From Lichtheimia corymbifera B2541 (taxonomy: Eukaryota; Mucoromycota; Mucoromycetes; Mucorales; Lichtheimiaceae): a stretch of 64,000 nt of DNA. Positions 23,399-35,536 of the stretch are shown one piece after another. Where the stretch lies: positions 62,001-126,000 of the forward strand of contig JNEU01000754.1 of the NCBI GenBank assembly GCA_000697475.1, in the 5' to 3' direction. Position numbers and translations under genes: made by a program. Positions within the stretch are counted from its first letter, which is position 1; every line of letters starts with the position of its first letter. Under the pieces are notes generated by a model, which did not search any database, was not told the DNA's origin, and was given only the letters and a program-made list of their open reading frames with translations.

Positions 23399-25380
23399 TT
23401 AACTCAATATAGGCAAGAACTATGTATAACACAATGAGTGAGTGAATGAAGGTTGAATGGAAACGAAAAAGAAGCAAACTTACATTGCCAATAATCACAC
23501 TTGGCAGATCAAAAATATCACGTTTGATGGTAAAGCAAAAGGTGCATGGTACTACACGTTTGGTTGGGCTGAGCAAGATACAGGAGCTGTAAACAGCGGA
23601 ATCGGTATTGTCAAATGCATGCAAGGCGTATTTTTCCCAGTATTCAACGGCGGATGAATTACTCATGAGCTATACAACATCATGTTCACAATGAATATCG
23701 GCAAAATGGGAGTGAGCGAAACCTTATTACCTCGTAGATGTAAGTCTTTTTGCTCAATAATGCATCTCTGGACCATTGCGTCAGCAAAGAGAATTCTTTA
23801 CCAACAAGGGCAATTTCGCCTGTGCGCCGCCACACCACCGTTGGAGTACCAGAATAACTGATCAACTTTTCATATTCCTGTAGGTAGCAGATGATACGTG
23901 TGAATAAATGGGCTTTTTTGTTCGTGATGCGTCATTACCAGTAATGTGCGTTGGAGACATTTTTCAGTAAAGATCAAATCGCTTTCCGTCAGATTCATCA
24001 TGGATGAAAACACACTGGGTCGAAATAAGGCCAATGCTCGACTGATTCGCATTAAGTCTTCTCGTGTCATTCTAAATGTGGGGTAAAATGAGCAGGTGAT
24101 CTTCTTTTTTCCCACCCCACTTTTCCCCTTTTTTTTTTCTTTGCTTTAACACCACTTACTTTTGTCGGACATAGTTGATAAGGTAATGGTATCCATCAGC
24201 ATAACTGAAAGGTTTCGTGGCACTTGCATACGCCATTTCTGGAGTGATGAGCTGATTACGTCGTCGTACGCCCACAGGTCCAGCAATAGGGCTACCTTGT
24301 TTAGCCAATACTGCACCCTGACCATATTGTGTTAAAGCAGGATGATGATGATGAAGGTGTGGTGTTGTTGTAGGAGTTGTAGCGGTTGAGGAGGAGGAGG
24401 TGGTGGTGGTCTTAGTTGCTGTAATAGTCGGAGAAGGTTGGTGGTCGAATAGCATGGTGTCACCAAAAGGATTCATCATTGGATCCACCGACTGTTGTTG
24501 TTGTTGACTACAACTACCCGGTATGGTGTTGACAGATGCTGTTGGTGATTGTTGTTGTTGTTGTGTAGTCGAAGTAGCCCATAATGGTAGATCCGGTGTT
24601 GCAGTAGAATCGAGAAAAGATGTTCCAAGCATATTAGAAAGAAACGAATATTCCAAGTTGGTAGCCGAGGAACCAAATCCATAGTTGCTGCTGTTGTTGT
24701 CAAAATCAAACCCGCCTCCCGCGGAACCACTTGCCGTAGCAACGCCGTTGCCCATGGCTAAATTAATCCGTTGAGCCTCTTTTTCAACATCAAAGGGGTG
24801 GGGGAGCATGACACACATACCATCGCTCACAAAAGAACTGGTGGTATCCATGGTGGTCGTCATGCTACTGTCAGCCGATACTTCACTTAATGCACCAGGT
24901 GTATGCGCGAGCGGTGTGAATTGTTGTGTTTCATTGTTATTGATCAATGGGTCTATATATCATCATCATCCTTGTTAAATAGGGCCCCATTACACTTTTC
25001 ATAATCAATTTACCTTGTACATCTTGCAAGTATTTTGCCTTTTTCCTTGCCCCGTCTGTACATGTGGATGCCAGATCACGTTTAATACATCGCTGGCATG
25101 GGCGTGCTATAAAGAGAGCGAATTCAAGTCAGAACTGCCATTGGGTGCATATGAATGCATTATATACATACAATCATCGCATGTCAGGTGTGCCTGCAAT
25201 ATAAACAAAATGCTCATTCATTAGTATCCTATGCCTAGAAACTACTATGAGGCTTCTTACCTTTTGGCAGTGTATGCAAGCCCTTGCAGCCTTTTTCTTT
25301 CGTTGAACAGGACGTCTTGTTTCGTTTGTCATTGGAGTAGTTGAGTTGACTGAAGAGGCTGATGTTCCTGCCGATGCCAT
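23399..25380 (-). CDS. ERT1: Zn(II)2Cys6 transcription factor with PAS domain, AcuK/Ert1 family (gluconeogenesis regulator)
   Basis: A nuclear regulator of gluconeogenic genes such as PEP carboxykinase in fungi growing on non-fermentable carbon. The zinc cluster is assembled across three small exons, reading ACIHCQK, AHLTCDD and [19 protein letters not shown], with the spacing of the AcuK/AcuM/Ert1 group (AHLTCDDARPC is diagnostic). A basic segment, [13 protein letters not shown], follows. The middle 200 residues are low-complexity (Gln, Ser/Thr, His runs). A conserved PAS-like C-terminal half contains [19 protein letters not shown], a segment with [20 protein letters not shown], and ends [22 protein letters not shown] before the stop at 23399. 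The last exon codes for only about six residues. The start at 25380 was chosen because it lies 35 residues before the zinc cluster; an in-frame extension upstream lacks support. Length is about 500 residues. Confidence 0.9.
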
Positions 25381-26034
25381 GGTGAGAACCCCTTGAAGGG
25401 CATGCAATGAAGCGGAAGAGCAGCGCCATGTGGAGTTGTAAACGAAGCCACCCACTTGTAAAAGGAAAGGAGTGGGGGGTTGGGTGGAGTGGAGGAGTAT
25501 CACAACAGCTCTCTCACCAATCATTCTAGAGCCGTGCAAGCGGGCGGCATTGAACCCGTGATTTGGATCGTTCTTCAAACCTACAATGCATCTAGCCCCT
25601 TGTCCTATTGTACTACACTGTATCTTTCTTTCCCAACAATACCAACGTATAATTTTATTCAAATAATAGACTCTTCTTTCACAAAGAAATGTTGTTTACG
25701 AGCATCGAGTGATGTGGGTATACGAGCCCTTCGAATACGTTGGAACTGAAGGAGCGTGATCAGACAATGAACAGAGTCCTGGAGAAGGTAAGGTGCTGCT
25801 GCTATTACGGTCCATGGATTCAAAGCGTCATAATCCTGCTGTATACAGGGATATCTAACATGCTTTAAAGAATGGACAAATATATAGAACCATGGATTGG
25901 TCCTGGTTTATGATTAAACTCACGCGTAGAAAGAAAAAAGAAGCAGCATGGTAGAGTAACCCCTCCTCGAATATCCTATCCATCCCAAAAGAACGCATCA
26001 CTCAAAAGTCGAATATAAAATTTGTGTATCTTTA
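25381..26034. other. Promoter of the AcuK/Ert1-type gene and 3' flank of TVP23
   Basis: No gene is recognised in this interval. The left part is upstream of the regulator at 25380 (minus), and the right part is downstream of TVP23 (minus). Confidence 0.4.
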
Positions 26035-26932
26035 CTATCGTGATCCAGCAGAAAAGAAACTAGTTAATCCAGATCCAACAGCCTTGCCAACAAAACCGGA
26101 TGCAGTACTGCCGAGTGAACCGAGTGCTGTTTGAGCGGCGATACCACTTGCCCATTTCCTTTTAGCATCCTTATCACATTGAGTATATCCGTAGACGTTG
26201 GCCATGTTGAGAATGATAGCCACCACGACGATCACCAACCAAGAGATCTTGAGTGTGAAAATGCATGTCAGTGCCAATAAGCCCCATAGTACAGGTGTTG
26301 CGTATAACACGGTCCAAAAGAGACGTGAATCAGCTGCATTATTCTTGCGATTGGGCTACATGGATGATCATGATGAGTGTTCTCCCTCTCTTTGAAGCCA
26401 ACCCCAAATGACTTACACTGGCACTTTCAAATACCCATTGATTGGATCCATCCTCTTGAATTTCATTCCACCATCGTAAGCCCACCAACAAACGTCCAGA
26501 AACATTCTTGACAGTCCAGAAATCAAATGCAAGCAGCAAAATCGTCACCACAAACACCAATGTAAAGTTGTCAGTGAAGATAGAACCAAGCAGATACATC
26601 AAGAGCGCACCAACGCGGAACGCCAAGAAGAAGAAAGCCGCAATAGGATGGCTGTATAAATATTATAGTGTCAGTCTAATATCTTGTCATTCGCACAGTA
26701 TGGGTCCCTACCTTGACTGTTGAAAGTAATCTCGAACAGCATTGTTCCTTGGTGTATTATTCACATTGCCACTAGTGTTGTTGTTGTTGTTGTTATTTGT
26801 CGTTGGCGATGGTGATGGGCCTGCCTCCAAGTCAGGTTGTATTTCAGCTTGTAGCAAATTGACCCTGCTCTCATCAGCCTATGTCGGTGCAATTAGAAAG
26901 AGTGTGAGTGGGTCTCCAATGCAACTTACCAT
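26035..26932 (-). CDS. TVP23: Golgi membrane protein TVP23 (FAM18 family)
   Basis: An integral protein of late-Golgi/endosomal vesicles, implicated in retrograde traffic. The start codon forms its own exon (26930-26932 followed by GTAAGT); the next exon opens [20 protein letters not shown] and carries an Asn run before the conserved [20 protein letters not shown]. Four membrane segments follow, with the family signature [20 protein letters not shown] and later [18 protein letters not shown] and [17 protein letters not shown]. The C-terminus is Gly/Ser-rich and ends SFFSAGSR. Length is about 225 residues, normal for the family. Confidence 0.93.
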
Positions 26933-27370
26933 GGCTTGCTTGTAAAAGTGCGTAAAGTGAAAGTTGTCGTGAACGGCAGGTGCAGCACAAATTCACCGCT
27001 ATCCGCATTAGGCACATTTCAACCCATCACGTGATATTCCTCCATCATGGTTGTCCTTGGATACTGACTATTGATATGAATAATGGTTTTGACTCTTTTA
27101 TAAAATAAACAAGATCTCTTGTGATTTACAAGCGCATTTTGGATGTGAATATGTCGTCAATTGTATCTGGCCAGAAAAACTTTTGAATAGCTTTCTTTTC
27201 AATATCGACAGTGTTGTGAGTATAACAAAGAGGTGAAGCTATGGTGGGATAGATGGCATCAAGCCACGTGTAGCTGGGTTAACGATGCATGAACAAAGGT
27301 GGTAGGGGAAAGTGAGCAATTTGACAGTGGCTGCTTTTTCCCGTTTCTACCACACTCTCTTTTACAGCCA
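26933..27370. other. Divergent promoter of TVP23 and INTS11
   Basis: About 440 bases separate the two divergently transcribed starts. AT-rich sequence is seen (TTATAAAATAAACAAG near 27100) and no open frame of interest. Both genes may share regulatory sites here. Confidence 0.4.
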
Positions 27371-29090
27371 ATGACGATCGAAATCGTGCCCCTGGGTGCA
27401 GGTAAACTAGAGACAATACACAACAATGACACCCGTTGACGTTTATTCTCTATACTGGCAGGCCAAGATGTGGGTCGCAGCTGCGTGTTGGTGACATTGA
27501 ATGGCAAGAATATCATGTTTGACTGCGGTACTGTTTATTGAGAGCGCATTGGCAATGGAGAATACAAAGTCTTTTTAACATGGGTGCTCTTTCCACTTAG
27601 GAATGCATATGGGATACAATGACGCACGACGATTCCCTGACTTCAGCTATATATCCAAGACGGGACGATTTACCGAGATTATCGATGCCGTTGTTATCAG
27701 TCATTTTCATTTGGATCATTGTGGTGCGCTACCCTACTTTACTGAAATGTGTGGATACGATGGGCCTATCTACATGACACATCCGACCAAAGCCATTTGT
27801 CCTATTCTATTGGAGGATTATCGCAAGATTACAGTTGAACGCAAAGGAGAGACGAATTTCTTTACATCGGATATGATCAAAGCATGCATGAAAAAAGTGA
27901 TTCCTATCAACTTGCACCAAACAATCCACGTGGATGACGAATTGGAGATCAAGGCGTATTACGCAGGACATGTGCTTGGTGCTGCCATGATTTATGCACG
28001 TGTGGGAAACGAATCTGCTGTCTACACGGGCGACTACAACATGACACCCGATCGCCATTTAGGCTCAGCATGGATTGACAAGCTACGACCTGATGTATTG
28101 ATCACTGAAAGCACCTATGGCACCACCATCCGCGATTCGAAACGGTCCCGGGAACGTGATTTTCTGAAAAAGGTGTATGATTGCGTCTCAAAAGGCGGCA
28201 ATGTCTTGATTCCAGTATTTGCGTTGGGTCGTGCTCAGGAACTTTGCATCTTGATTGAATCGTATTGGGAGCGCATGGATCTCAAGGTGCCTGTTTATTT
28301 CTCGGCAGGCTTGACACAACGTGCCAACCATTACTATGAGCTTTTTATCAATTGGACCAACCAAAAGGTGAAATCAACCTTTGTGGATCACAACATGTTC
28401 CATTTCAAGCATCTTAAACCATGGGATAAGGCGTATCTCGATCATCCCGGCCCTATGGTGGTGTTTGCAAGTCCTGGTATGCTGAATCTCGGATCATCCC
28501 TTGAAATCTTTAAGAAATGGGCACCGGATCCAAAAAACATGGTCATCTTGCCTGGTTATTGTGCTGCTGGTACCGTGGGTCACAAGGTGTTACAAGGCGA
28601 CAAGGTGATCAGTATTGACAAGTTCAATGAAATCCGCGTCAATCTTCAAGTGCGCAACTTGTCATTCAGTGCACATGCTGATGCAAAAGGTATCATGCAA
28701 TTGATCCGACACTGCGAGCCCAGACATGTGGTATTGGTACACGGAGAAAAATCGAGCATGGAATTCCTTAGCGCCAAGATTGACAAGGAGCTCAATATAC
28801 CCTGTCATTTTCCTGAAAACGGTACAACCATCGCCATTGAAACATCACGTGCAATCGAAGCAAGAATCAGCACTGAACTACTAAAGTCATGTTTACAACA
28901 ACAAGCCGAGGAAAAGAAAAAATACAACAACCAAGTAAAGAATGATGGCGAAACCATGGGCCCCAATCGTGGATTTCCAGTGCGTGGTGTCCTTGTCTTT
29001 AAACAGAGCGATGACGCTGGTAACATGTACAAGAAACCTCAGGTGGACCTCATGTCTGAAGACAAGTTTAAGCAAGAATACAAACAGTAA
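27371..29090 (+). CDS. INTS11: Integrator complex subunit 11-like RNA endonuclease (CPSF73 paralogue, metallo-beta-lactamase/beta-CASP)
   Basis: The catalytic endonuclease of Integrator cleaves nascent snRNA and other Pol II transcripts. Three exons give about 530 residues. It starts [24 protein letters not shown], and the metal motifs are all present: [13 protein letters not shown] (HxHxDH), [25 protein letters not shown], and the beta-CASP motifs [22 protein letters not shown] and [13 protein letters not shown]. Blocks such as [38 protein letters not shown] and [14 protein letters not shown] match INTS11 rather than CPSF73/Ysh1. The protein ends about 85 residues after the VHGE motif, so the long C-terminal dimerisation region of animal INTS11 appears short or absent; no further exon could be found in the 157 bases before the convergent gene. 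Confidence 0.93.
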
Positions 29091-29247
29091 AAAAGTCATA
29101 GTTGTATATATACCTATTCTACCTAGCATTGTAAATAAAAGTTTTATGTAAAACTCAATTGTGTATATCTCTATCGAATTTTTATTCTTTGGTTGGTGGT
29201 GGAAGCGTATATATAATAATACAAGGGGATGCAATATATAATATATC

Positions 29248-32200
29248 TTATGAGGCTGTTGTTTGCTTGCTGTTCCAAAAGCCAAATGCATTTGACACGT
29301 TATTCTCATCGTCTACTGTGAGCACAGCGTGTTCATAATCATCATCAATTTGGATAGGTGCAATGACAGCCGCTGTTCCTGTTGATGATGGGGAAGGTGT
29401 CCTTTTGGGTGTGCTTGTACTTGTAGGTTGAATCGGCATCCACTGTCCAAGCTTTGGTTGCTTATTGTTGCTGTTGCTCTTGCCAACCAATAATGGTGTC
29501 CCTACATGTGTTTGCAAGTAATGAGCAAATCTTAATACGTTCTTCCTGTGTCTCTTTTCATACCTTGTGGTTCTCGGAACGGATTACATGGTCTAACTGC
29601 TCCCTTATTGGCACGCGGAAGGGCTATAGATACGCACAGTGTTAATATATGCACATATGGCTTGATATAATCCCTACTTACGCTCTCCATTTTCCCACCA
29701 CTTTACAGTATCGGTGCTTGGTTGCATGGCTATGATGGATAACATGGATCAGAACGAGAGTTAATACTACTTGAAATGATGACTCACGCTTCTCTTGATC
29801 AGAGCTCAAGTCGATTAACATATCTACAACGGGAATAGCGGCTGCTGCGGCTGCCACGGTAGGGCGGCTGGTTGGAGGAGTAGGTGTACGGCGTCGAGGG
29901 AGTTCAGGTGGTAATTGTTGTTCCATGGTGATGGGTGGTGTAGTATTTACATTGATGTGGTCCAGACTTTGCTGATATAGCTCTTTGTGTAGCCGTGCTT
30001 TTGCATCATGGTCATAGGTAAGAATCTGATATATTAAACGTCAGTCATATGCTTCGACATTCCTCTTTTCCAAAAGACTCACGTCTACTTCAAACAAAGC
30101 CAGCACTAATAAATAGAATGTTCGTCAGTGATCCATACACGACAAAAGATGCACTCTCGCTCACACACATACCTGGTCTGTGATCAGACGTATACAGCTC
30201 TGCACGGGCATATTGCAAAAGCTTAAGATTATTTCCCTTGTACAGAATTCTGTCAGTCCAACCGGGTATACGCTGCTTTTCACTAGAAATATACGCCACC
30301 ACTTAGTGTCGCTGATATAATAATATTGTCCGTCAACTTGCCTTGTATCATATACGTCTCTGCCATTATCATACTTGTAGGTTGGAAGAAAAGTGATGGG
30401 TCCTTCTTCATAGCCTTGAAAGACATTACCAAGTGCCATCTCTCGTTGTAGCTGAATAAAGACACTTAGTTTCCCAATTATACCATACGTATCTCTCTCC
30501 TCCAATTACCTGATCCGCCTGATAGAGCGCATCAATGTTGCCTGCAGCTGCAAAGGATCGTGCCTGAGAAAAGAGAATGTCAGTCAAGCGGAAAATGATA
30601 GACCGTTTTACTACTTACCTCTTCATTTGCAAGAGATACACGATAATTGAGATCACTTAGCCAAAATATGTTGCTACATCAATGTTGGGTTAGATCGAGT
30701 CAACCATCATGGGAGGGTGGACATACTCATGGCTATCAATGGTGCGACCACGAAGGAATCGCAGGCCTTGATTAATCGTATGGAAATCCTGGTTGCGATC
30801 TTCAGAGTTGGAATGACCTGATGCAAAATGGGCCGCCAGGAAACAAATGCTGGTATCGCCATAATCCATACGTATCGCAACAGCACCTTTATTTCCAGCA
30901 ATGCCCATGATACCAGTCTATGCAAGATGTTAAGCTTTGCCAATTTTTGCCATTCCCAAAAAACACGCATACCTTTTTGATGGATGATTCCACATTGCGA
31001 ATGTTCTCCACGATATCAGCCTTGGCGAAAATGATCAAAGCAGCACCCACCAGTTGATTGGATCGAAGGAGGACATATTTTGACTTTGCACGTGAATTGC
31101 TGTTGAGTGTGGTTTCAATCTCTTGTTCCCAGACTTTGCTATTAAAGGGGTGATGGATTAATTCTTCTGTATAACCTACACCAGCTCTTAATCAGTTTCC
31201 TACCGTTTTTCAGCATCTGTAGTCATCACCTAGACAACCCTTTGTTTAGTCTATGCATCGAGCACAAAATATAAAGCCGGGGGGAAGAGAGACTAACCTG
31301 TTGCGGTGAAAGCTCGACAATTTCTTGGAATCCCACAGCATAGATATCTGGTTCCTCACCATCCCCTGTTGCTGTTGGTCAGTAGATGGTCCAAAAGTCG
31401 GTTTGATTTACTTACATTGTGAATGTTGCAGTAGCCATGGATCAAGTGATTCACCTTTGAAAGATTTGCCATTCAAATTATAGGTTCCACAGAATATAGA
31501 GACTTTGCGGCGTGTAGAATACTCCTTCAATCTGATATCACGTCATGGTCAATAGACGATTCAAGACAACACATCCAATCATATATATACCTTTTCACCA
31601 TCAACTTGGATACCGAATCACTGATGGGATCATGAATCAGGATTTCTTGTTGTCCTACCAATTTGCCCTAAGTAGCCGAGATTGAGTATTTGGTTGCTAG
31701 TCATGTGTTGATATATTTACCAGCAATTGATCAATGACTTCTTGCTTTGCCTTGTCCTGAAAGTTGTTGATAAAGAAACGATTTGCCGAGCGTGTGGCGT
31801 CGCTGAGGACATTCATAAAAGTGACCTTGCCCGTACGTGTAAATGCTGACTTTAGAGCACCTGTACCTGCATAGATCCTTGACAATCCATCTCCATTTTC
31901 AGCAAACAAATGAGAATGTCGACTTCTGAGGCTTTCCAAAGCGTTCCAATGACGGCTGAAACGATTATCCAAATACCCTTGGAGCGCCATGCGAGATATT
32001 TCATTCTGTACGAGATTGGTGCGATCAAGACAATCCATGCAGTTGGTGCGAAATACTCCACTCTGTGTACAAATGATGTGATTATCGGTCGTATCCATCA
32101 AGAAATAGCCGTGATCGTCGAGATAATGGCGAGCATTGTTGAGCAATAAGGAAACGTTGTCATAGTTGCCACCTCGACATTCCGCATGCAAATCGAAATT

Positions 32201-33676
32201 GATCATCTTCACCTTGGCTTGCGGCATGTTTAATTGGCTCACTGCTGATCCATAAGTACTGCCCAGCATGGATTCACCCGAATTCTCTCGCTCGGATAAA
32301 AGATTGATGGCGCATACCGAATGATATCGATCGATTAATTCATTGAAATGGCGTTTAACAGCAGGCTGCGTAGCACCACTTCCACGTGAAATCTGAATCT
32401 TGTGATTGACGATGCCTTGCTGTTCCCAAAATACTATGATACCACCATTGTTATTCTACATGTGTATGGTCTACACAATTTCTTCAATGTAAATACCTGG
32501 TACACTGCCTCTTATTTGAGTAAAGGCATAGCAAATGCGATCGGAATACAATACTGTTTCGGTCTGTGCAACGCATTAACTCAAATGTTTATCCACACAC
32601 CCTTATATTCCCATATCAAGTAATTACCTCGACAAAGTTGGCAACATGTCCATTGTCGTCAATGCCTCTTGAATTGAATCGTGTTCCTGCTCGCTTGCAA
32701 CTCAACTTTGAAATGACCGACAAGTCGTATTTTTCATTTTCAATCACGACGGATTCCACGCCAACGTATCCACGAATAGCAAACACCTGAATGAAAAAGG
32801 GTGGTCAGCCTGTTATTTCATAAACGACCCTCTTTTTGTCATTACCAGGAAACCTCCTCGATCCAAATCCATCTGCTTTTTACGATCCAGCTTTGCACGA
32901 AAATCCAGTAATCCAGAGATCAAAAACTTGTTCCATAAAAAGTGATCGTCAAATGCATGAATGCCCAGGGATGCATCCGATGTTCTACACCGCATCATCA
33001 GTATCATGCGTGTACTATTGTCTATATCTTTTTACCTAGCCTGTACAGTCTTTGTCAAGTCAAAGTCGGGTGTGAAATAAAAGTTTCCCACAGCGAATAG
33101 CTTTTCCAATTGAGCACAAGGATGTTGGATAGCGGAAGGTTGTTCCCAGTCGTCACCACCACCAGGAGGAGGCGTTGATGAAGGTGTTGCTGTATTAGGT
33201 GTACTGCCATTGGTGAGGTAGGGTGGATAACGATCGGGATCCTCCAAGTCGTCGTATTTTGATGAAGATAAAGAGTAGAATGATACTGATTGTATTCGAT
33301 ACACTTCTTCGCCAGCACGTATCCTCCCAACGGGCACACAGTCAGTGACAATTGCAACAAAGCATTCTGCAGAGAGAGGGAGAGGGAGAAAAATCATCCG
33401 TGAATAAGATACATATAGAGAATAAAAAGCTCCATACATACCCCCCATCAAGTTAATCATTCCAAGACAACCGAATACTGGACGGCTATTGAGGATACGC
33501 CATGACGAGTCTTCGAATTCGGAAGGTGGCAGCAATTTAGCAATGGCACGGTCGGTTGTCGGTAACGAAGTAGTATACTGCTCAAACATTAAGACACCCG
33601 AAGGCGCCTCATGGAGCATCATGGGTCGCAATGCCAGTGCACGTGGATGCTCCCGTAACAACAGATGGGTCTGCAT
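29248..33676 (-). CDS. Synaptojanin-like phosphoinositide phosphatase (Sac1 domain plus inositol-polyphosphate 5-phosphatase; INP51/52/53 family)
   Basis: It hydrolyses phosphoinositides, mainly PI(4,5)P2 and PI4P, at the plasma membrane and endocytic sites. About twenty exons give roughly 1,150 residues. The Sac1 domain fills the N-terminal half, with LEKLFAVGNFYFTPDFDLT, GTRFNSRGIDDNGHVANFVE and the catalytic Cx5R loop in VFRTNCMDCLDRTNLVQ intact, unlike Inp51 where it is lost. The 5-phosphatase domain begins near VSIFCGTYNLNGK and has GFQEIVEL, GNKGAVAIRMDYG, FLAAHFASGHSNSEDRN, NIFWLSDLNYRV, FLPTYKYDNG, IPGWTDRILY and TSDHRP. A Pro-rich C-terminal tail (PPELPRRRTPTPPTSRP) could bind SH3 proteins. 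The start at 33676 begins MQTHLLLREHPRALAL, as in Inp52-type proteins. Several tail exons are short. Confidence 0.95.
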
Positions 33677-34128
33677 GTGTTGGGGCAGAGAGGCTGCAAG
33701 GAAAGACGAATGGGTTGTGTTGGGTAAGAAAGGTATGTGTTCTTTCCCGCTTGTAATTCATATTGCGACTCTCACCAAACCAAACCCACCCATCCACCCA
33801 CCCCCCGCCAAAAAGCTGCCCTTGCTTAAACAACCCCCTCACTCATTGACTCATTGACCACACACACATATAATACCTTGAAACATGTCCATACCATCTA
33901 CCATGCATTGTAATACGACCTGTCATTTTGTTCCTAGATCTTCTTTCCTTTTGCATAATCCTACGTACTACACCATTTGTCATGCAGTGTGCTGGTGTCA
34001 AATAGAATGACATGTGCTGGTGTCAAATAAAATGACATAAGTGTCAACTTTTAATCTTATCGGTTAGAGTCGGTGGAATCGGCTGTATACGGTCTAGTTA
34101 TACGTGTGTATATATATATACATGTATA
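33677..34128. other. Divergent promoter of the synaptojanin-like and BAHD genes
   Basis: About 450 bases lie between divergent starts. They include a perfect pair of 25-base tandem repeats (33988-34037, one mismatch) and a TATA-like TATATATATATACATGTATA about 20-50 bases before the BAHD start. A CCACCCACC-type run lies near 33790. Confidence 0.5.
33988..34037. repeat. Two head-to-tail 25-bp repeats upstream of the BAHD gene
   Basis: Two adjacent copies of TGTGCTGGTGTCAAATARAATGACA are separated by no spacer and differ at a single base (G/A). They lie about 90-140 bases upstream of the BAHD start and about 70 bases upstream of its TATA-like run, a position suited to a duplicated regulatory site. 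Confidence 0.8.
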
Positions 34129-35536
34129 TTGTATTCTTTGAACCCAAGCTTCAAAAGACTCTCAATGTCACCTTTACCACCTACTTATCGCATCTTTGTT
34201 CAACCTGAGACTCTACCAGAGAAAAAGAGTTACCCGGCACCTGAGGGAATCAGTCTGATTACCTCGCCTGTTTACACCAAAGTTGCGCTATTTATTGAGC
34301 AGGATGAGAGCCGAGGACTTATCCCTATCAACACGCTTGAAAAGGCTATTGCCAAAGTCTTGTCAAAGCTTTATCTCTATGCAGGTCGTTTATCACCCGA
34401 GCCACGAGGCCGATTTTCCGTTCACCATTTTGACAAGGGCTGTCTTTTCCAAGTATGTGAATCATCTGGTTCATTTGAAGAATACAAAAAGAATCGTTTT
34501 GGCTATGGTGCAGCTCCTTTGGGGGATTTCATGCCGCTCCACAAGTATGCTTCCCTTGATACTCCCCTGCTGGGTGTTCAGCTGACTCAATTACAAGGCG
34601 GTCAAGTACTTGGATTCTCGTTTCTTCATCGGTTATCCGATGGTTTGGCAGATACTATCTTTATTGCCAGCTTGGCCTGCGTTTTACGTAACGAAGAGCC
34701 ACCCTTTGAAATGTATTACGATTGGCAACGTCCACCTTTGCAACCTAATCCCAAGTACGACCACAGTGTTGACTATCCCGTGATGAATGAAAAACCTCAA
34801 CTACCAACAGTGGAACCTGATCATAACGTGAAACGCGTCTTTGTTATTAATCGTGATAAGGCAGACGAACTCAAACGTAATATGGAACATGAAATGCCAG
34901 GTACAAATATCAAGATATCGGTACGTGACGCTATTACTGCTTTCATGTATCGAGCCATTGTCAAGGCAAAGAGGGTCAAGGGGAAATGTGATTTTGTCTA
35001 TGTGGTGGGCAAGCGTCTTGCACATCCCGATACACGGCTACTGCAGCATTTTGGAAATTATTTTGTGTAAGGAAACGAATCAGAGATAAAAGCAAGCATG
35101 ATTGACATGGTAAATCTATTATAGTGCGGTGACGGTTCCTGAACAGCATGATACGTTGATGCGTCATCCCATGTCATTCACAGCACAACGTATCCGCGAA
35201 CAAGTTGCCAAGGTGAACCCTGAATTCATGGATTCATTGGAGTATTATCTCAATCACGTGGAAGATCCTACCAAGGTGTGTCCACCTGCGCATCGAATGA
35301 CACCTGGATGTGTAATGTGGTCCGACTGGAGCCGTTTCTCAAGCGGCATCGATTTCGGATATGGCAAAAATAGTCGTTGGTGTCGAAGTTTTGTGAATCC
35401 ATCGTTTTGGCCAGTGGTTACCTTGGCACCCACTATAGACGACTCATTTGAAATAGTGGTGCAATTGGATCCAGAAAGCATGGACCGATTGATGCATGAT
35501 AAACAAGTCCAATATTATACAGCTGGCGTGTTTTAG
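34129..35536 (+). CDS. BAHD-type acyltransferase (transferase family PF02458)
   Basis: It transfers an acyl group from a CoA thioester to a hydroxyl or amine acceptor; the acceptor is unknown. Two exons give about 450 residues. The catalytic HxxxD motif is visible as SFLHRLSDGLADT, the structural DFGWG-like motif as SGIDFGYGKNS, and the channel-lining block as LQHFGNYFVAVTVPEQH, spanning the intron (about 35069-35123). YRIFVQPE near the start and the mid-domain SVRDAITAFMYRA fit fungal members. The start at 34129 is the longest option; the ATG at 34165 (MSPLPPTYRIF) sits better relative to the TATA-like run and may be the true one. It is a stand-alone gene with no biosynthetic neighbours. Confidence 0.88.

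Noticed and set aside
27371..33676. Functional cluster of INTS11 with the phosphoinositide phosphatase
   Set aside because: The two genes are convergent with a short gap, but their pathways are unrelated. Proximity alone is not evidence of a shared role.
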